Origin: Mastigias papua | Taxonomy: Eukaryota > Cnidaria > Scyphozoa > Rhizostomeae > Mastigiidae | Assembly: GCA_964019165.1 (NCBI GenBank) | Contig: OZ025280.1 | Coordinates: 6,814,428 to 6,878,427 of the forward strand | DNA: 64,000 nt | Reading direction: 5' to 3' | Part shown: piece after piece, positions 1-12,406 of the stretch | Numbering within the stretch: position 1 is the stretch's first letter | Layout of the letters: every line of letters begins with the position of its first letter | The notes under the pieces: model-generated | The model's input: only the letters and a program-made list of their open reading frames with translations | The model's database searches: none | Told to the model about the DNA's origin: nothing | Program-made: the position numbers and the translations under genes

Positions 1-1220
1 ATCATTCAGCATTTAGAAGTTAATTGTGAACCTCCGCCATATTGAGAATCTGCAGTCATTTCCCCTTAAACTCGCCGCTCGTAAGAAATGTTTGTCTTTT
101 AAAGGTGAAGATAACGTTTTAGTCATTAAAAGACAAAATCCTGTTCTATGCCGTACTCAAAGGCGAAGATTTTTATCTTTTCAAAGACGGTCCTCTTCAT
201 TCAACATGTTTAATTTCAAAGACTACCTTTCAAAAGCAAAAGACTAAATTCTTTCGAGTGTGTATTCCACACCACAACAAGATCACAAATACTAAGTTAC
301 CAATGCTGCTGAATAACCAATTTGCGAGCCCATTGATACCCGGAAAAGAGCACGAGGTATTTGTTGCATGGCCTCAGTGCCTTTTTCTAGTTTCGCCTTT
401 CAAAGACGAAAATGTGCCGTGTGTGGTGGGCATTACAACTTTGATTAATGCAGGTTATGCTCAAAGCAGACAAGCTTCACAAATGTGTGCTGCATGGTCC
501 AATAAATCTTTTCCAGTTTAGCACATGTTGGATGGTTCAGTAAATATTGCAGATGATTCATAATACATTATACATTAACTTCGCACAAGTGTTGGAAGCT
601 GAGTTTTCGGACAAATACGGTAATTGATGATATTTTGAGTCCGAATTTCAAGTTTTCGAAAATTTTATCTACTAAAAAGGTAGTAAAACGAAAGATCTTG
701 GACTTACAATTGATGAACACCTGGTCTGGAATAAATAGTTAGAATGGGCTATTAGTGCAGATCTGATTAGGGGTAGTTTATCTTGAAGCAAGGCTATCAG
801 CTCTCAAAACTTTGCAAGATTGAGCTTGTTTGATAATTAAAAACTCAAGGACAAGAAATAATTGGTCTTGTTCCTAGAACAATGTAGAAAATATTACTTG
901 TTACGGCCGGAAAATTGTGACCCATAAGTTATGAACAGGCTATGCCCTAAAATTCTTTTTAATACATATCTACCTAACGTTTCAGTTTCTTCATAAAACA
1001 CACGAAATTGTTTAGACCTAGATAAAGTTTATAAATTTGAAACAGATGTGATCATTATTTAAATCTGAAAGCATGACATGATACACCTGCCATATTCGTG
1101 TATCAAGACCCAGCTACAGATCTTCATGCTTTAACTTCATAGCAGTGGCGCAATCGCTGGGGGGTGGGAAGGGGGGCAACAGCCCCTCAATAGGGAAAAT
1201 GTCGGATACTTTTGTTACTT
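1..1220. other. Non-coding stretch, nothing recognised
   Basis: AT-rich DNA with several short chance reading frames and no codon pattern, domain or splice-flanked exon that I can support. G-rich and C-rich runs occur near 1150-1185 (around the words tggcgcaatcgctggggggt), which may be the edge of an old hAT-like repeat, but no partner end was found. Confidence 0.4.
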
Positions 1221-1227
1221 TGTCTGA

Positions 1228-1577
1228 TACACGTTTGTTTCTTATAAGAAAAAAGTTTATAAGAAAATGAGGCTCAAATGGCCAAAATCTTAAGAAAATC
1301 CTAAGAAAATCACAAGGCTCAAGTTCAAGAAAATGCTAAGAAAATTACAGTTCAACTTCTTTACATGCCAGAAATTGATATTGGCTTCTTTTTGCAAACT
1401 CTTGTACAAAGATCGAGACTTATGGTGGCCCAACAAATACAGAGTAGCCTGTTTCAGCCAGTTTTTTCCTGCAGAAGTTAAGAAAATCTTAAGAAAATCT
1501 CAGCCTCAAATTTGTGAAAAGTTAAGGAAATTGAGCCTCAGGAAAAAAAGTGTTTTTCTTATAAAAAAAAGCGTGTA
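1228..1577. mobile_element. MITE, TA-flanked, TIR beginning CACG
   Basis: The left end reads TA|CACGTTTGTTTCTTATAAG. The right end is its imperfect inverse, ending in AAAAAAGCGTG|TA near 1577. The interior consists of degenerate repeats of a 'taagaaaat' word and carries no convincing gene; the reading frame at 1333-1593 is compositional. The same termini recur at 49395-49737 and 52527-52946, and related internal words near 2500-2650, 26890 and 50985-51150. The TA flanks fit a Tc1/mariner-type insertion, but the family assignment is inference. Confidence 0.65.
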
Positions 1578-2281
1578 TTTTATGTCTAATTGAGTTCCTT
1601 TTGCTGTTTTGAATGTTCTCATAGAAATAGCGACAATATCATATCAATACTGTACACTTTTCGCTGTAGTCGGGGGATACCTTTTAGCTATTCTAAAGGG
1701 CCAAATTAAAAACATTTCTCCCATTTCGGACCGATGATGTGGGCACACGGATTGCTATCCAAGGGAGAGTCCTTGCTTCTCATTCTGGTGACAAATGGCT
1801 ATCGGGATTCCAGTATAGCCGAATTAAAGGATATCTCTTCAAAGTACCTTCTGGCCTGAGCTGTGCCTTATAGATGTCTATTACTCAGTGCTTTTTGTCG
1901 CGCGCCCGACTTTTTGCGATCGACTCTTTGCGATGATGCTGTTCGTCACGCGCGCTACTTTCTGCAATTGACTCTTGATGATGAGTAGTTAAGTTTACAG
2001 TAAAGGCAAGTTGTTATTCCGTCCAGCCGAATCACTGAAGGCTTAGAACTGAAGGCTCTGAAGACTGCTCTCAACACTTGCCGAAGAAAGAGAAATTAAG
2101 GAAGAACATTACAGGTGAAATACTCCTAATATATTTTCGAGCCAGCCTTGCACTCAAGATGACGAAGACAAGAAGACACAGGGATTGTGAGCAATTGGAA
2201 AGAACTCAGAAAAATATGTGATTATTCAACTTCATATTCATGAGTTTTACGTCATTTCGTTTCATAATACGCAATTTTCTA

Positions 2282-2649
2282 TAAGAATATAATCTATAAG
2301 AATATCAAAGCTCATAAAAGCCAGGATTTAAGAATAATTTAAGAAGAATGCAAGGCTCAAACTTTATCAAGGGTTGGAGTTTTTGTTCATTTGAGTTTTC
2401 TTAAGACAATAAATCATGTATGGGTTTCACTTATCCGGTCTGAGAGCCATTATGTGAAGATACCATAGAGAAACTCTTCTGGGAGTATCCACTCACACAC
2501 TTTTTAGTACAAGAAGGTTATCTATACAAGTATTAATGCTCAAAATCGCTAAAATTTAAGACTTATTACCAAATTATCTTCGGGACAAAATCAAAAGCTC
2601 TAAGAATAGCGATGCTTAGCAAAAAAAGTGGTATTCTCATAAATGTGTG
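2282..2649. repeat. Dispersed repeat, copy 1 of 3
   Basis: This stretch shares an ordered series of words with 26682-26960 and 50780-51155: 'ataagaatat', 'aagaatgcaaggctcaaa', a Thr/Ser-rich middle containing 'ctcagcgactctt'-like words, then 'tattaatgctcaaa' followed by 'gctaaaatttaag'. Its right end (tctcataaatgtgtg|TA) is the inverse of the TIRs in the CACG-ended MITE family, so this is probably one composite non-autonomous element. No protein is encoded. Confidence 0.5.
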
Positions 2650-3011
2650 TAATATGCGTGAAGTAAAACTAATACGCAATAAGAAAGAATAAGAAAGAAC
2701 GGTTACTGTTCTGACAAGAGGTCATATTTGAGGTAATATTGCAAATTTCAAAGTGTTTTGTTAAATGTCAAAATTCAAACCATTTGTTGTTACTTGGTTA
2801 TAGGTTGTGCTTTGATTTTGCATTATTTATACGCTTTAAATTCTTGCAGTCATCTTTTATGTACTATATTTCACGGGTGGAATTGCAAAAGTATTCTTTT
2901 TTCTTTGAGCCTTTGGGTTGGTTGTGTTTCTTACACTTAGTGTGGGGATGGGGGCGGGTGTAGGGGTGAATGAGAAATCTACTTGGTTTACAAAAATCGA
3001 AAAGTGCTCAC

Positions 3012-6000
3012 CTGCAGTTCCTTAAATGAACTGACGTCAGACGTGTACTTTTTAGCACAAATGAAAATCGATAGCCAATGTCAACTTCAGAAGCATTTGA
3101 TGAAAATCGCACTTTTGCATAACCATCAGCAGAGTATATCGTGAAAGGTCCACCAAGTGTGTTTGATGAGCAATATTTGCCTAAGCTCTTCTGCGATCTA
3201 AAGATAAATAAGAATTGAGGGTTACGCCTGGACCAAATGATCCAACATATCACCCAACATTTCAGCCAACTTCATGTTAGGAGAAATTTTGATCCTTTGA
3301 CTACCATGTTGGGTCGCCCAGCACTATTGTTTTTATGTCGGGCGAGCTTTGCCAGCGTTCAAAAATGATGGATGACGACGTCCGACAATTCCTGTGCTCT
3401 GAGATGTTGGGTCTACTATTGGATCGTTTGACCACCTCTTCCAACATTGTTGGCTATTTAAGTACGTAGTGGACTAAGTTTGGAGGGCACACTTCTATTG
3501 TCACTTATGTCAGGGGCAAAACATTTGATGAATTTTTGGGTGAAATGTTGGATCATGTGACCACTCATGTTGGGTTGCCTACTAATATTGGGTTGAATGT
3601 TGAATGAAATGCTGAATTAAATGTTGGCTCGTTTGACCGAAGCCTTACTGATCATTTTGGAAAAAACTACACAGCAAAATGATAAAGTTATCAAATTCTC
3701 CTTCATAAATAACAAAGTGTGTATCAGCGTTTCTATTTTCGGACTCATTTGTATACTTTAAAACTCCCTAATTACAAAGTGTAAGAGATTTTGGGGGTTT
3801 TTGTGAGTTTTTCAATATTAATAAGATTATGGTTATCCTTTTGTGACATTGATGGGATTTTTGTTACTTGTTTGCGATTTTTTGCCAAAACTTTTGGATT
3901 GAAAAATTTTTCCAAGTGATTCAACCATGGGTATTTACTAGTAATATAAGCTACGACAGCAAATAGTTGCTTATCGTGAAATCTGATTTAAAGAATATAA
4001 ATTTACGCATCGTAGATAATTGTAGCTATATCATAACAGATTAGAGGTTGCATGTCATCCAAATATATTGAAGAAAAGTTACTAGTTTTTTAATCATACC
4101 TATCCAGATTAACATTGTTGTAATTTTTTCAATTTATCATAAAATATACACGCTTTTCAATTAGAATGCAGTTTATAAGAAAGCAATGCTTGGCTGCTCT
4201 AAAGTTAAGCAGATTCAGCAGTGGATTCTTGAGACCCTAGAAAGTTGAAAAATTTGATATACACTTAAAATTGCAGTTTTCACGCAGGTCTATAATCTAT
4301 TTTGTTTACTTTGCATAGATTTCGTGTGATAATCTGTGTACTTCTGTGTTATACAGCAACTTAGGACAATACTTTTCCAATAGATGCCCTTCAAGACCCA
4401 AAAGACACCCTAGGCACACTTACAAATTAACCTCAAGCGGACACTCAGTACCATAACATAAGGGGACGTCAGTCCAGCAAAATTTCACGACCCAAAAATA
4501 TCAACTCATTTCCAAAAGACCTCTGGGACTTAAACATTCTCATTTCCATTTTAGACACATCCTTGAAACATTACAGTTGCAAAGCCTGGCTTTTAACATG
4601 ATACCTTGAGTTCTATATATATACATTTGCCTCACATAAGTACACTACCGTTCAAAAAGTGTTGGGACGACTAGAAGTTTCGAAGGATGTTTATGTTAAA
4701 AGCTTTAAGAAACATGCATTTGATCCTTTCTTATCAAATAGGACAACCGATTATTACCATGAAATTTTTATAAGACATTGTTTATGTTTCAAAGCTTTTC
4801 AGTTGCGCCACAGTATTCGAAAAAGATTAACTGAAAAATTTTTCTAGGTCAGAAACATCAACATGGCATTTATCAAACGTCATGAAATATCATACCAGAA
4901 GCATTTGGAAACTGCCTTTTACAAAAATAATGATAAAAGCTATCAAGAAATTGCAGCAATTGTGGGATGCTAAAAGAATGCAGCTTTTGCTGTGTGCAAA
5001 AAGCTCTTTAAATTTAGAACCGTAAAAAATCTGCCAAGGGTTGGCAAACCAGAGAAGACCAAGACGCCAAGACATGAAAGGTCTTTATTAAGAGTGCTGC
5101 AATGTAGTAGGTTTGAACCTTTGCAAAATATTATGTTCGCGTGCAAAAAACTTTTGACATGGTAGAAAAACACAGCAAGAAAAATCATTAAAAAATATAG
5201 CATTTAAAGCCGCATCAGTAAAAATCTTCAATTGATAGCAAAAATTTATCACAGTAACTTAACGTTGCACCATAGAAGCAAAGTCGACGCGATCATTCTT
5301 TTATCGAATCGTCCCAACACTTTTTGAACGGATAGTGTATTTCACTACCCTGCTAAAAATGGCGGCTAACAGCGGCCAAGGGCCTAGTCTTCAAAATTTA
5401 CATAACAAAACTGTGTCACTGTAAGGGTTTCTTGAATCTGTATTTAGGCGGGAAAAGATTCGTCAGTTTTTCAAGTTAAGAAGTAGAACAGACTTTGAAA
5501 CAATATTGACGTGTTTTCCTGAAAAAATTCGCATGATTTTGAAGCATTGCTATGAAAAGTATTGAGAATAATCGTTTACAATAGGCATGAAAAATTGTAA
5601 AAGAATGAAGCATGTTTGAAAATAAAAGCGTGATGTTCTAGCATTTCAAGGTGAAAATGTTTCAAGCCTAGCATTCGAAGTGAATGTTTGGTAAATTGGC
5701 TTTTGCCATTTAGAGCAACAAGGCTCCACTTAATGAAGCAGTTACGGGTGAGTTAATCTTGAAAATTCTAAATGTCGATTGAATTAAGTTGGGTATGTAA
5801 TAAAATAAAGATGAGACTTATCTAGAGAGTCTTTTTGGTTTATGTGTAAAGTTTGATAATAAGCATTGTTATTAGGACCAAATGTAAGGCTTATGTTCTT
5901 ATAGAAACCTAGAAAATGGAAGCTTACCAGAATGACATGCCCATTGGCATTACAACATGTCGCTCGCTTGAAACTGTCCCGCGATCTAAAATAATATCAT

Positions 6001-7016
6001 TCTGACCGGAGTGAACCAATTCAACGAAGCTTTTTCTACTATCATAAGGTCTCATAAATTATGACCATGTGGCACTGACACAACATACTCTTTCTTCTAA
6101 AGATTATTGTTTCTACACTATTCTGTTATGTCACCTTCAACTAATAACTACTCAAACATTTAACCACACTCCTTTATCACAATTCCTAATATTTCTGCAA
6201 CAATATCTCAGTAATACTAAGAAGTTAGTTCTTCTTCAAAACTGAGGAAACGAAGAATATTTCTTTCCTATAAATATGGTGATTGAACGCTATGATGGGC
6301 CAAATCATGTTATTAAAATTGCCCAGAGCAGCCCATTGGCCACTGTTAGCCGCCATTTTTAGCAGGGTGGTGAAATACTTATGTGAGGCAAGTGTATATA
6401 TATATATTTATAAATAGCTTAATTAAACAGTCCTTGCTTTTTATAAAATACATCAACGTCCTTTTGTGAAAAAAGCTGTTACAAATCTGGTATAAGTTAT
6501 CAATAGCGCTAGGCAAGCATAAAATTTCGTCGCACTATGGTTGGCACTGCCCGAACAAGTGATAAATACGCTTTGGGTAAATATTTTCCTTACCTCAACA
6601 CGAAACATTAAGTCCAAATTCCCATAAATATTTTAGACGCAAGTGTTAGTAGTACAGTAATTTTTGTTGAGCATGTATCAGCATCATCTAACTATAACTG
6701 GTATCAACCAAATCTCCAAGCATTCCTTCAAAACTCAAAGGGCTAAACAGAAAAGTTACCTTGTTATGAAAATTTCCATGTAATCTCCTATACAGTCAGG
6801 CATTTTCCCGTGAACACCAAATTTAAGCATCTTAATTTCTAGGTAGCTCTGCGTTGCGTTGTCAGGTGTTATGTTGTACTCGCAGTTTTCGTTATTTCCA
6901 TAATTGGAGTTTTCTATAAACTTCATTGATCCTGTGGCTGTATACGTGTTGCTCGTACAGGCAGCGTTCACACATATTACTGTTGACATGAAAGCAAGTG
7001 CCAGCCACAATTCCAT
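3012..7016 (-). CDS. Secreted CUB-domain protein, partial (two exons visible)
   Basis: Exon 1 runs 7016-6760 (257 nt) and exon 2 runs 3197-3012 (186 nt) on the minus strand. Exon 1 begins with a signal peptide (MELWLALAFMSTVICVNAAC) and ends ACAAG|gtaact; exon 2 is preceded by tttag and ends TGCAG|gtgagc. Joined in phase they give one CUB domain with cysteines in the expected C1-C2 and C3-C4 pattern and sequons such as NIT and NAT. Exon 1 has exactly the length and phase of exon 1 in the plus-strand paralogue at 14622, and exon 2 ends in the same phase. I found no third exon between 3011 and 1, so the gene either continues beyond the window or has lost its second CUB domain. The start at 7016 is chosen because the aligned MELW begins there; an in-frame ATG-type start lies nine codons upstream. 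Function is unknown: CUB domains bind proteins or carbohydrates outside the cell. Confidence 0.82.
3226..3645. mobile_element. MITE rich in CCAACAT/ATGTTGG
   Basis: The left end (gcctggaccaaatgatccaa) and the inverse of the right end (ggcttcggtcaaacgagcca) form imperfect terminal inverted repeats. Both continue into repeated CCAACAT/ATGTTGG words. The element sits about 30 bp upstream of exon 2 of the minus-strand CUB gene, inside its first intron. No coding capacity is seen. The 'caaacgatccaacat' pattern is common in animal MITEs, but the superfamily is not resolved from sequence alone. Confidence 0.6.
4643..5337 (+). mobile_element. Tc1/mariner-like element (695 bp), TA target site
   Basis: The ends are inverted repeats of about 28 bp: the left begins CACTACCGTTCAAAAAGTGT and continues TGGGACGA. 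The right is its inverse with one extra base (CACTATCCGTTC when reversed). TA dinucleotides flank at 4641-4642 and 5338-5339. The unoccupied version of the site is preserved in the opposite arm of the host element near 6375 (cataagtatttcac), which confirms a TA insertion. The interior keeps the remains of a transposase N-terminus. Confidence 0.85.
4863..5096 (+). pseudogene. Tc1-like transposase N-terminal remnant
   Basis: From ATG 4863 the frame reads a helix-turn-helix-like segment with the words KSYQEIAAIVGC and, after an in-frame TAA, AVCKKLF. It then continues into NLPRVGKPEKTKTPRHERSL. That order (paired-like helix-turn-helix, then a GRPRKT-type linker) is typical of the DNA-binding N-terminus of Tc1 transposases. 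The DDE catalytic domain is missing, so the element is a deletion derivative. The stop codon and the short length make it non-functional. Confidence 0.6.
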
Positions 7017-10000
7017 GTTCCTTGAGATTCTTCTTAACTTCAAACAAACCAGGACTCTGGTCTGACCGCGGTATTGGTTGTGTCAAGAAAGATCGTGAAA
7101 CAGACGCACTTTCTATGATCACCTCAATAGGCCTACGTTACAACAAGTTGTAAGTAATTTGTAGATCTGAATTCATGAATGGTAGATGTGGTCCCATTCA
7201 CGTGATTATAGTCAATAGCAAGCCAATCAAAATCAAATTGTGAACAATTGACATGTTCTGTGACTAACCATCAATGAAAATTCACATGCTACATTTTTGC
7301 ACTGAATTACTTATAGAGCATGTACAATAATCTTTTGACAAAATAAATATACATCTGCCGTTCGTTCAACTCTGGCTTGATTTACCATTGCTTATAAAAT
7401 TCGACTCAAATCTACACCTACACAATGTCTGTTTACAAAATGTCCTTGCTGATCAAAATATTAATGTTTTATATATTATATAGGGTACAAAGAAACTGTT
7501 GCTTATTCTTTTATTAAAGTATTTACAATCGTTACTTTCCCCAGGTTCTTAACGTTGTGGAGCATTCTGATGAGCCTGCTGCCAAGTCCTCCAAAGTGCA
7601 GTAGAATTAGGAAGGACAGAAGAGAATTATTTTGAGATTTGGTTAAGTAACTGTTAAATAGAATTCTTCATGGAGGTCAGATGGTGGGGACATGAAAGTA
7701 AGAATGCTGGAGAAAATCCGGAGCAATCTAGTCGGAAATAGCAGTAATGATATACTTTTTTTGTCAGTTAGTAATAGCTGCATCAGTTCATTGTATTATG
7801 AAACACATCTAGAAAGTTAAACTAGAGACAGAAGCATGCGTCAATAAAAGCAAAATGTAAGCCAGAAAAACGCTGAAATATGCCAAATTACTTGGTTAGA
7901 ATAAAGCCAAAGGGAACCAAACAATTGCAAACAGAGTCAAGGAAATGCCACACAAAGAAAGAAGCACCAAAGGGAACTTGAGGTACATGACCACTAAAAT
8001 TGCATTAGCTGAAGAAAAGCCGTGCCTCTAAAAATTGAAGTGTGCCCTTTACCTGGAGAAAGATCTACGATCCTTGCAAACTCACAGAGTACTTCTCATA
8101 ATTTGTTTTGATGCAATAGAGTTCCTCTTATGCTCTGTGTTATATCCTGAACGGATCCTCCACAAACGTCCTTGATTTCATTAGGTATTAGTACACATAT
8201 TGCCTGTGACCCTCTGTCTTCCAAATGCTTCCTACACCTCAGATGCAATCATTCGATGACAACAGACTGGTTTGATCCAGAAATATTACAAACTGGTGAC
8301 GATGGTATAAAAGGAAAGGGGTTTGCAACCTCTACGAGCTTGGCCTTTTTACTATGAATAATCTGCTGGTGCCGAGGGGTGCATTACTGGTGGAAAAGTG
8401 TAGGAGATTTATGGGACTTTATGATAATTTTTACTTTCAATGTGATGTACGTTTTCTTTTTATCATTGCCTTTGTGATTTTTGTAATGTTTGATAATTTC
8501 TTATGATTTTTTCACTTTTTGCAGGTGATATGCTCCTTTGCTGGTTACAGTAGATTTCACAAATTTCACAATTACTCGAAAAAGCGAGAACATTCAGTCT
8601 GATAATGTTAGCTATTTTCCACCCTTCATTCATTTTGGCACCACTCAGGAACTCTCTTTAATTGGTGCTGCCCCTCAGGGCCCCCATGCCATTACATCAA
8701 TGCAGGGTAACTACTAGGTACTTGCCGTTTTTAGAAACTAACTTCGCTGGTATGAAATCACCTGAAAAGAATATATAGAGCCGGCCCCTTACGCTTCCAG
8801 GCCCTCAGTTCATGTGAAGAATGCCAAGTGGCGTAACGGAGCAGTGTAGGACCTTTAGTGAAATTGATGTTTGGAGGGCCCTGTACTAAATTATATTTTA
8901 GTGTCGTGAGAGCCCCTTCGAGGTCCAATCTATTGGTGCCCTTATTCTTATACTTATAGGACCAATCCGTCCGTTATGCTACTCGGTGTGAAAGACTGGT
9001 CAGCCCATCTCTCCTTGGCATAATTCTCCTTTAACCAGGGAATTATTAATAGCCTTCTCTAATTCGATAAATGTGAATTTGGATGTCTGGATAAATCGTC
9101 TCATTCTGTACGGTTTTCCCCTATATACTTGGCACTTTGTAAGAGAAAGAGGACAAAACAAAGCAAAACAACAAGCCAAAAACACTGCCTCTCCATCGAA
9201 ACCCTATTAAATCCACATTCTTTTGCATACAGTAGCAATATATAACGTTGATACTATGCCTACCAAATACAGAAAAGCAAGAAGTGGCATCGGCAATTTT
9301 TAAATATCGCGCCTTTCTCGAAACTTGTGCTTTCAGGTTTTCATAATGGCGGCACTTTAGTTTATTCTAGTTTCCCTATGTTTTTCCGCGCATGGCAAAT
9401 ACATTTTTCTCTCTTGCTCTTAGCAGGAGTTATGATTTGATGCCGATCTTGCAATAGAATTAGTGGTGGAACACATAGCCACATTTTGCTCTTGACCAAT
9501 CAGCGGATTTGTTTAAATAGAATCATCCACCAATAGGGTGCTTCCAATTTTGATATCTTTCATTTTGGTGCCATTTTGAGACGGAGTTGCTCTGGAAAAA
9601 TCACTACTCACAACTTTTACCCAGGAAAAATTTGCCTTCATTTACAGCAGCAAGCTTTAACTGGAAACTCGTAAGTACATCTTTCATTGATACCTCGGAG
9701 TCCTAAGCTGGCAAATGAATGGTTTTCAATATATTCGACATTCAAGTCAATTCAAAATTAAACTAAGCAGTTAAATCAATAAAACAACTATAATAGCAAC
9801 AACAACAACAACAACAATTGGATATTAGATATACAAAAAAATAAAATCAGATTGCCGACTGAAGTCATGTTTTATAGGTTTTGTTTTTTCCTTTTCCATC
9901 GTACTGTGCAATGTTGATAGTGCTTTAGTCCTAATTTCTAGTGGTTGTGGGAATCTCGTGAACAAACGTGACGAAGCGTGATGGTGGAGGTGGGTGGTTT

Positions 10001-11033
10001 ACAAATGGCAATTTTAGCGTGACATATTGACCAGTCCATAGAGCTCTGACCACAATTATCTTTTTGAGAGACAGTACTGAATGCATTTTATCGGAAAAAT
10101 TTTACTACTAGATCCCTCCAAAAGACCCTCCACCTGCGTATTCTGTTTCCCCTCCCCTCTCCCACTTTCGACATCGATTCACGGGCCCTGGTCAGAAAGC
10201 AACTGACTTCTTTGAAGTACCACAATCACAATCAAACTCGGGCATTCACAACAATCACGGATGCAAAAATCAAAAACACTTGGCCATGCCCTTGGATGGA
10301 CAGAGAAAAGATAATATACTTTGATAGAAATGTAATACTGCTAATTTAGATTGAAGCTATAGTTGGAAGATTTGGACAGATATTTAGTAGCTTGTAGAAG
10401 TACTATTATCTTTTATTAGGACGTCTCACATTTTGTTATTTAGTATTATGGACTCTCAGTGCTTGAGAAAGACTGAGGAGTGCCATCTCGTTGTTTGCTG
10501 CATTTATATTAGATATTCGGACTCTCAGTGCTGGAGAAAGAGTGCCGATTCGTATTAGTTGTTCGTGAGATACGTCGGGGGCTCGAATGCAAATGAGCCA
10601 GCATAACCTTTATAGCTTCCATGAATGTTATACATACGTTAATATAATTTAGGTCTATTCTTTACGCTATAAGACGCCCGAATAATGTCCAAAAGTATTT
10701 GTATTAGCTAATAGGAAATAAGTTAGGTTAGGCATAGTAATTCCATTTGTGAATTAAGCTCTAGGCATAAGATAGAAACCCCTTTGCAGCGAGTTTGCAT
10801 TACGCAGCATGCCCTTCTATTGTTTTAGGACTTAGGATTATTTACTCTTGCATCAATAGATGACTGGATTAGGTATTGTTATATTACTTAGTATAGGCAA
10901 CAAGATCTACTGTACGCATTGCGCCATACACTAATTATCTCTTCTGTAGGAGGCAAACCTTTGCCATATTTAGTATTACTGTGGTATTACCTAGTAGACT
11001 CATTTGTATCTATTACACGTGGAACCAGATTCG
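7017..11033. other. Intergenic region between head-to-head CUB genes; no gene seen
   Basis: This should contain the promoter of the minus-strand CUB gene close to 7016. Otherwise it holds only short reading frames without recognisable domains. A CAA repeat lies at 9797-9817. Two tandem near-copies of 'ggactctcagtgctTgagaaag' lie at about 10449 and 10519. A possible old MITE with 'ctggtgccgaggggtgc' and 'ggggcagcacc' ends at about 8368-8690 is too weak to call. Confidence 0.4.
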
Positions 11034-11340
11034 CATACATTAACATCGAAAACTTCGGCATTTAAAAGTTTCGGACAAAAAACTTCGGCAAAAAAACTTT
11101 CGGACAAAAATTGCGCTGTTTCGGACAAAATTTCGTCCTATTTTGTCAAAATTTCGGCATGCATTGGAATGATGCTTTTGATCACTTTTTCCATTAGAAG
11201 CTAATACAATGTCGTATAGAGAAGCGAAAAATAGAAGAAAAATGTGTAGCAGCAAAGCAATTAACAGAGCGAGTATCACGATTACAGCGTATAATGCATA
11301 TGGGACTGGGAGATTTTTCAAATTTAAAGTCATATTATTG

Positions 11341-12151
11341 CTAGATTAAGTCAATGAAGGAGTCTTCGTCAGGTAAGGGCATGGCTATGACATCGTAAAT
11401 GCCGGCCATGTAGAAGCTCTGCTTGATCAAATCGACTTGGTTCTGCATATGATCATAGAAACGTATGAGCCAACGGGCGTGAATTGGCTTCATGACAGAC
11501 AAATCTAAAGTGATATTTCAAGCATACACAACTGGGCCTTCATTCGACAGCTTTGTGACCTTTTGGCTATACGAAGCTTCAGATTTTTCGTTTAAAAAGC
11601 GTTTTGCTTTTGCATTAATTGCCAAATCCAGAGGCTGAAAGATATGGGTTAAATCTGGTGAGACAAACACTGACAGACAATTGTACTCATCAATGAGATC
11701 AATCACAGCTTGGGTTTTCTGTCCCTTGAAGACATCAAATAGCACCAGAGCCTTATGATTATCCTCCAGCTTCAATTCAGAATCATATCAGAGAAATTTC
11801 AGAATATTGAGGCTTGGCAAAAGCTAGGTATTCTCATGTGTGGCAAAAGTAATTTAGGCGACCAACAACAAAAAACTGGTACAAAAAGAGCACAAAAATC
11901 ATAGGAACTTCAATATGCTTCACGGATGCTGATACACCATGTCTATAGGTGTATTCTCCCACTTCTGCTCTTTCATTTCCTTTCCACTTTCTATATTTCG
12001 AGCGCCTTGATGTCGAAGGCTTTTTGTTCTCAATGACGAAAAGATTTTTTGACACTTGTGTTTCTTCTGCAACTGTCAGAGTTGTAAAAGACTTCTTCAA
12101 TACCTCTGATGGTTTCGGTGCTTTTTTGAAGTAAACATCTAAAGTCTTCAT
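11341..12151 (-). pseudogene. Pogo-like DDE transposase, degraded
   Basis: The N-terminal part (12151-11850) reads basic sequence with ERAEVGEYTYRHGVSASVKH, like the helix-turn-helix of DDE_1 transposases. After a gap, 11775-11518 reads KALVLFDVFKGQKT, VFVSPDLTHIFQPLDLAIN and SYSQKV, the hallmark region with the second and third catalytic acidic residues. One in-frame TGA follows (VVYA*), then the frame continues with SVMKPIHARWLIRFYDHM to a stop at 11341-11343. The first catalytic Asp region and the middle are deleted. The family is recognised with confidence; the copy is clearly dead. Confidence 0.75.
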
Positions 12152-12406
12152 ACTACGAATGGAATGTTCTCGTAGCTAGACTGAATGTGAATGATTTTCT
12201 CTGACATTGTCGCAGAATCAAAAAGTTAGCAGTGACAAGTAGGTAGCGCTACGTTGAGTGGAAATGGAATGCTAACAGAGAATTATTTAACAATCGGAAA
12301 CGATAGGAAAGTAGAAGATTGGATGGCATTGTAAATGTATCAATAATTTTTGATTCCAAGTATTTGAAGCTTTGAGGGATAGGAAGAGTCACAGCATAAA
12401 GCAGAA

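Larger units (their letters stand above)
4614..6407. mobile_element. Element with ~75-bp terminal inverted repeats, interrupted by a Tc1-like insertion
   Basis: The right arm (about 6331-6407) reads, inverted, as a TA run, then tgcctcacataagtatttca, then ccctgctaaaaatggcggct. The same sequence forms the left arm at 4614-4642 and 5338-5384, split by the Tc1-like element at 4643-5337. The two arms match closely with a few substitutions. The 1-kb interior (5385-6330) shows no gene. The element lies in the first intron of the minus-strand CUB gene. Confidence 0.7.

Noticed and set aside
8368..8690. Possible MITE with ggtgccgaggggtgc / ggggcagcacc ends
   Set aside because: TIR match is short and no target duplication is visible.
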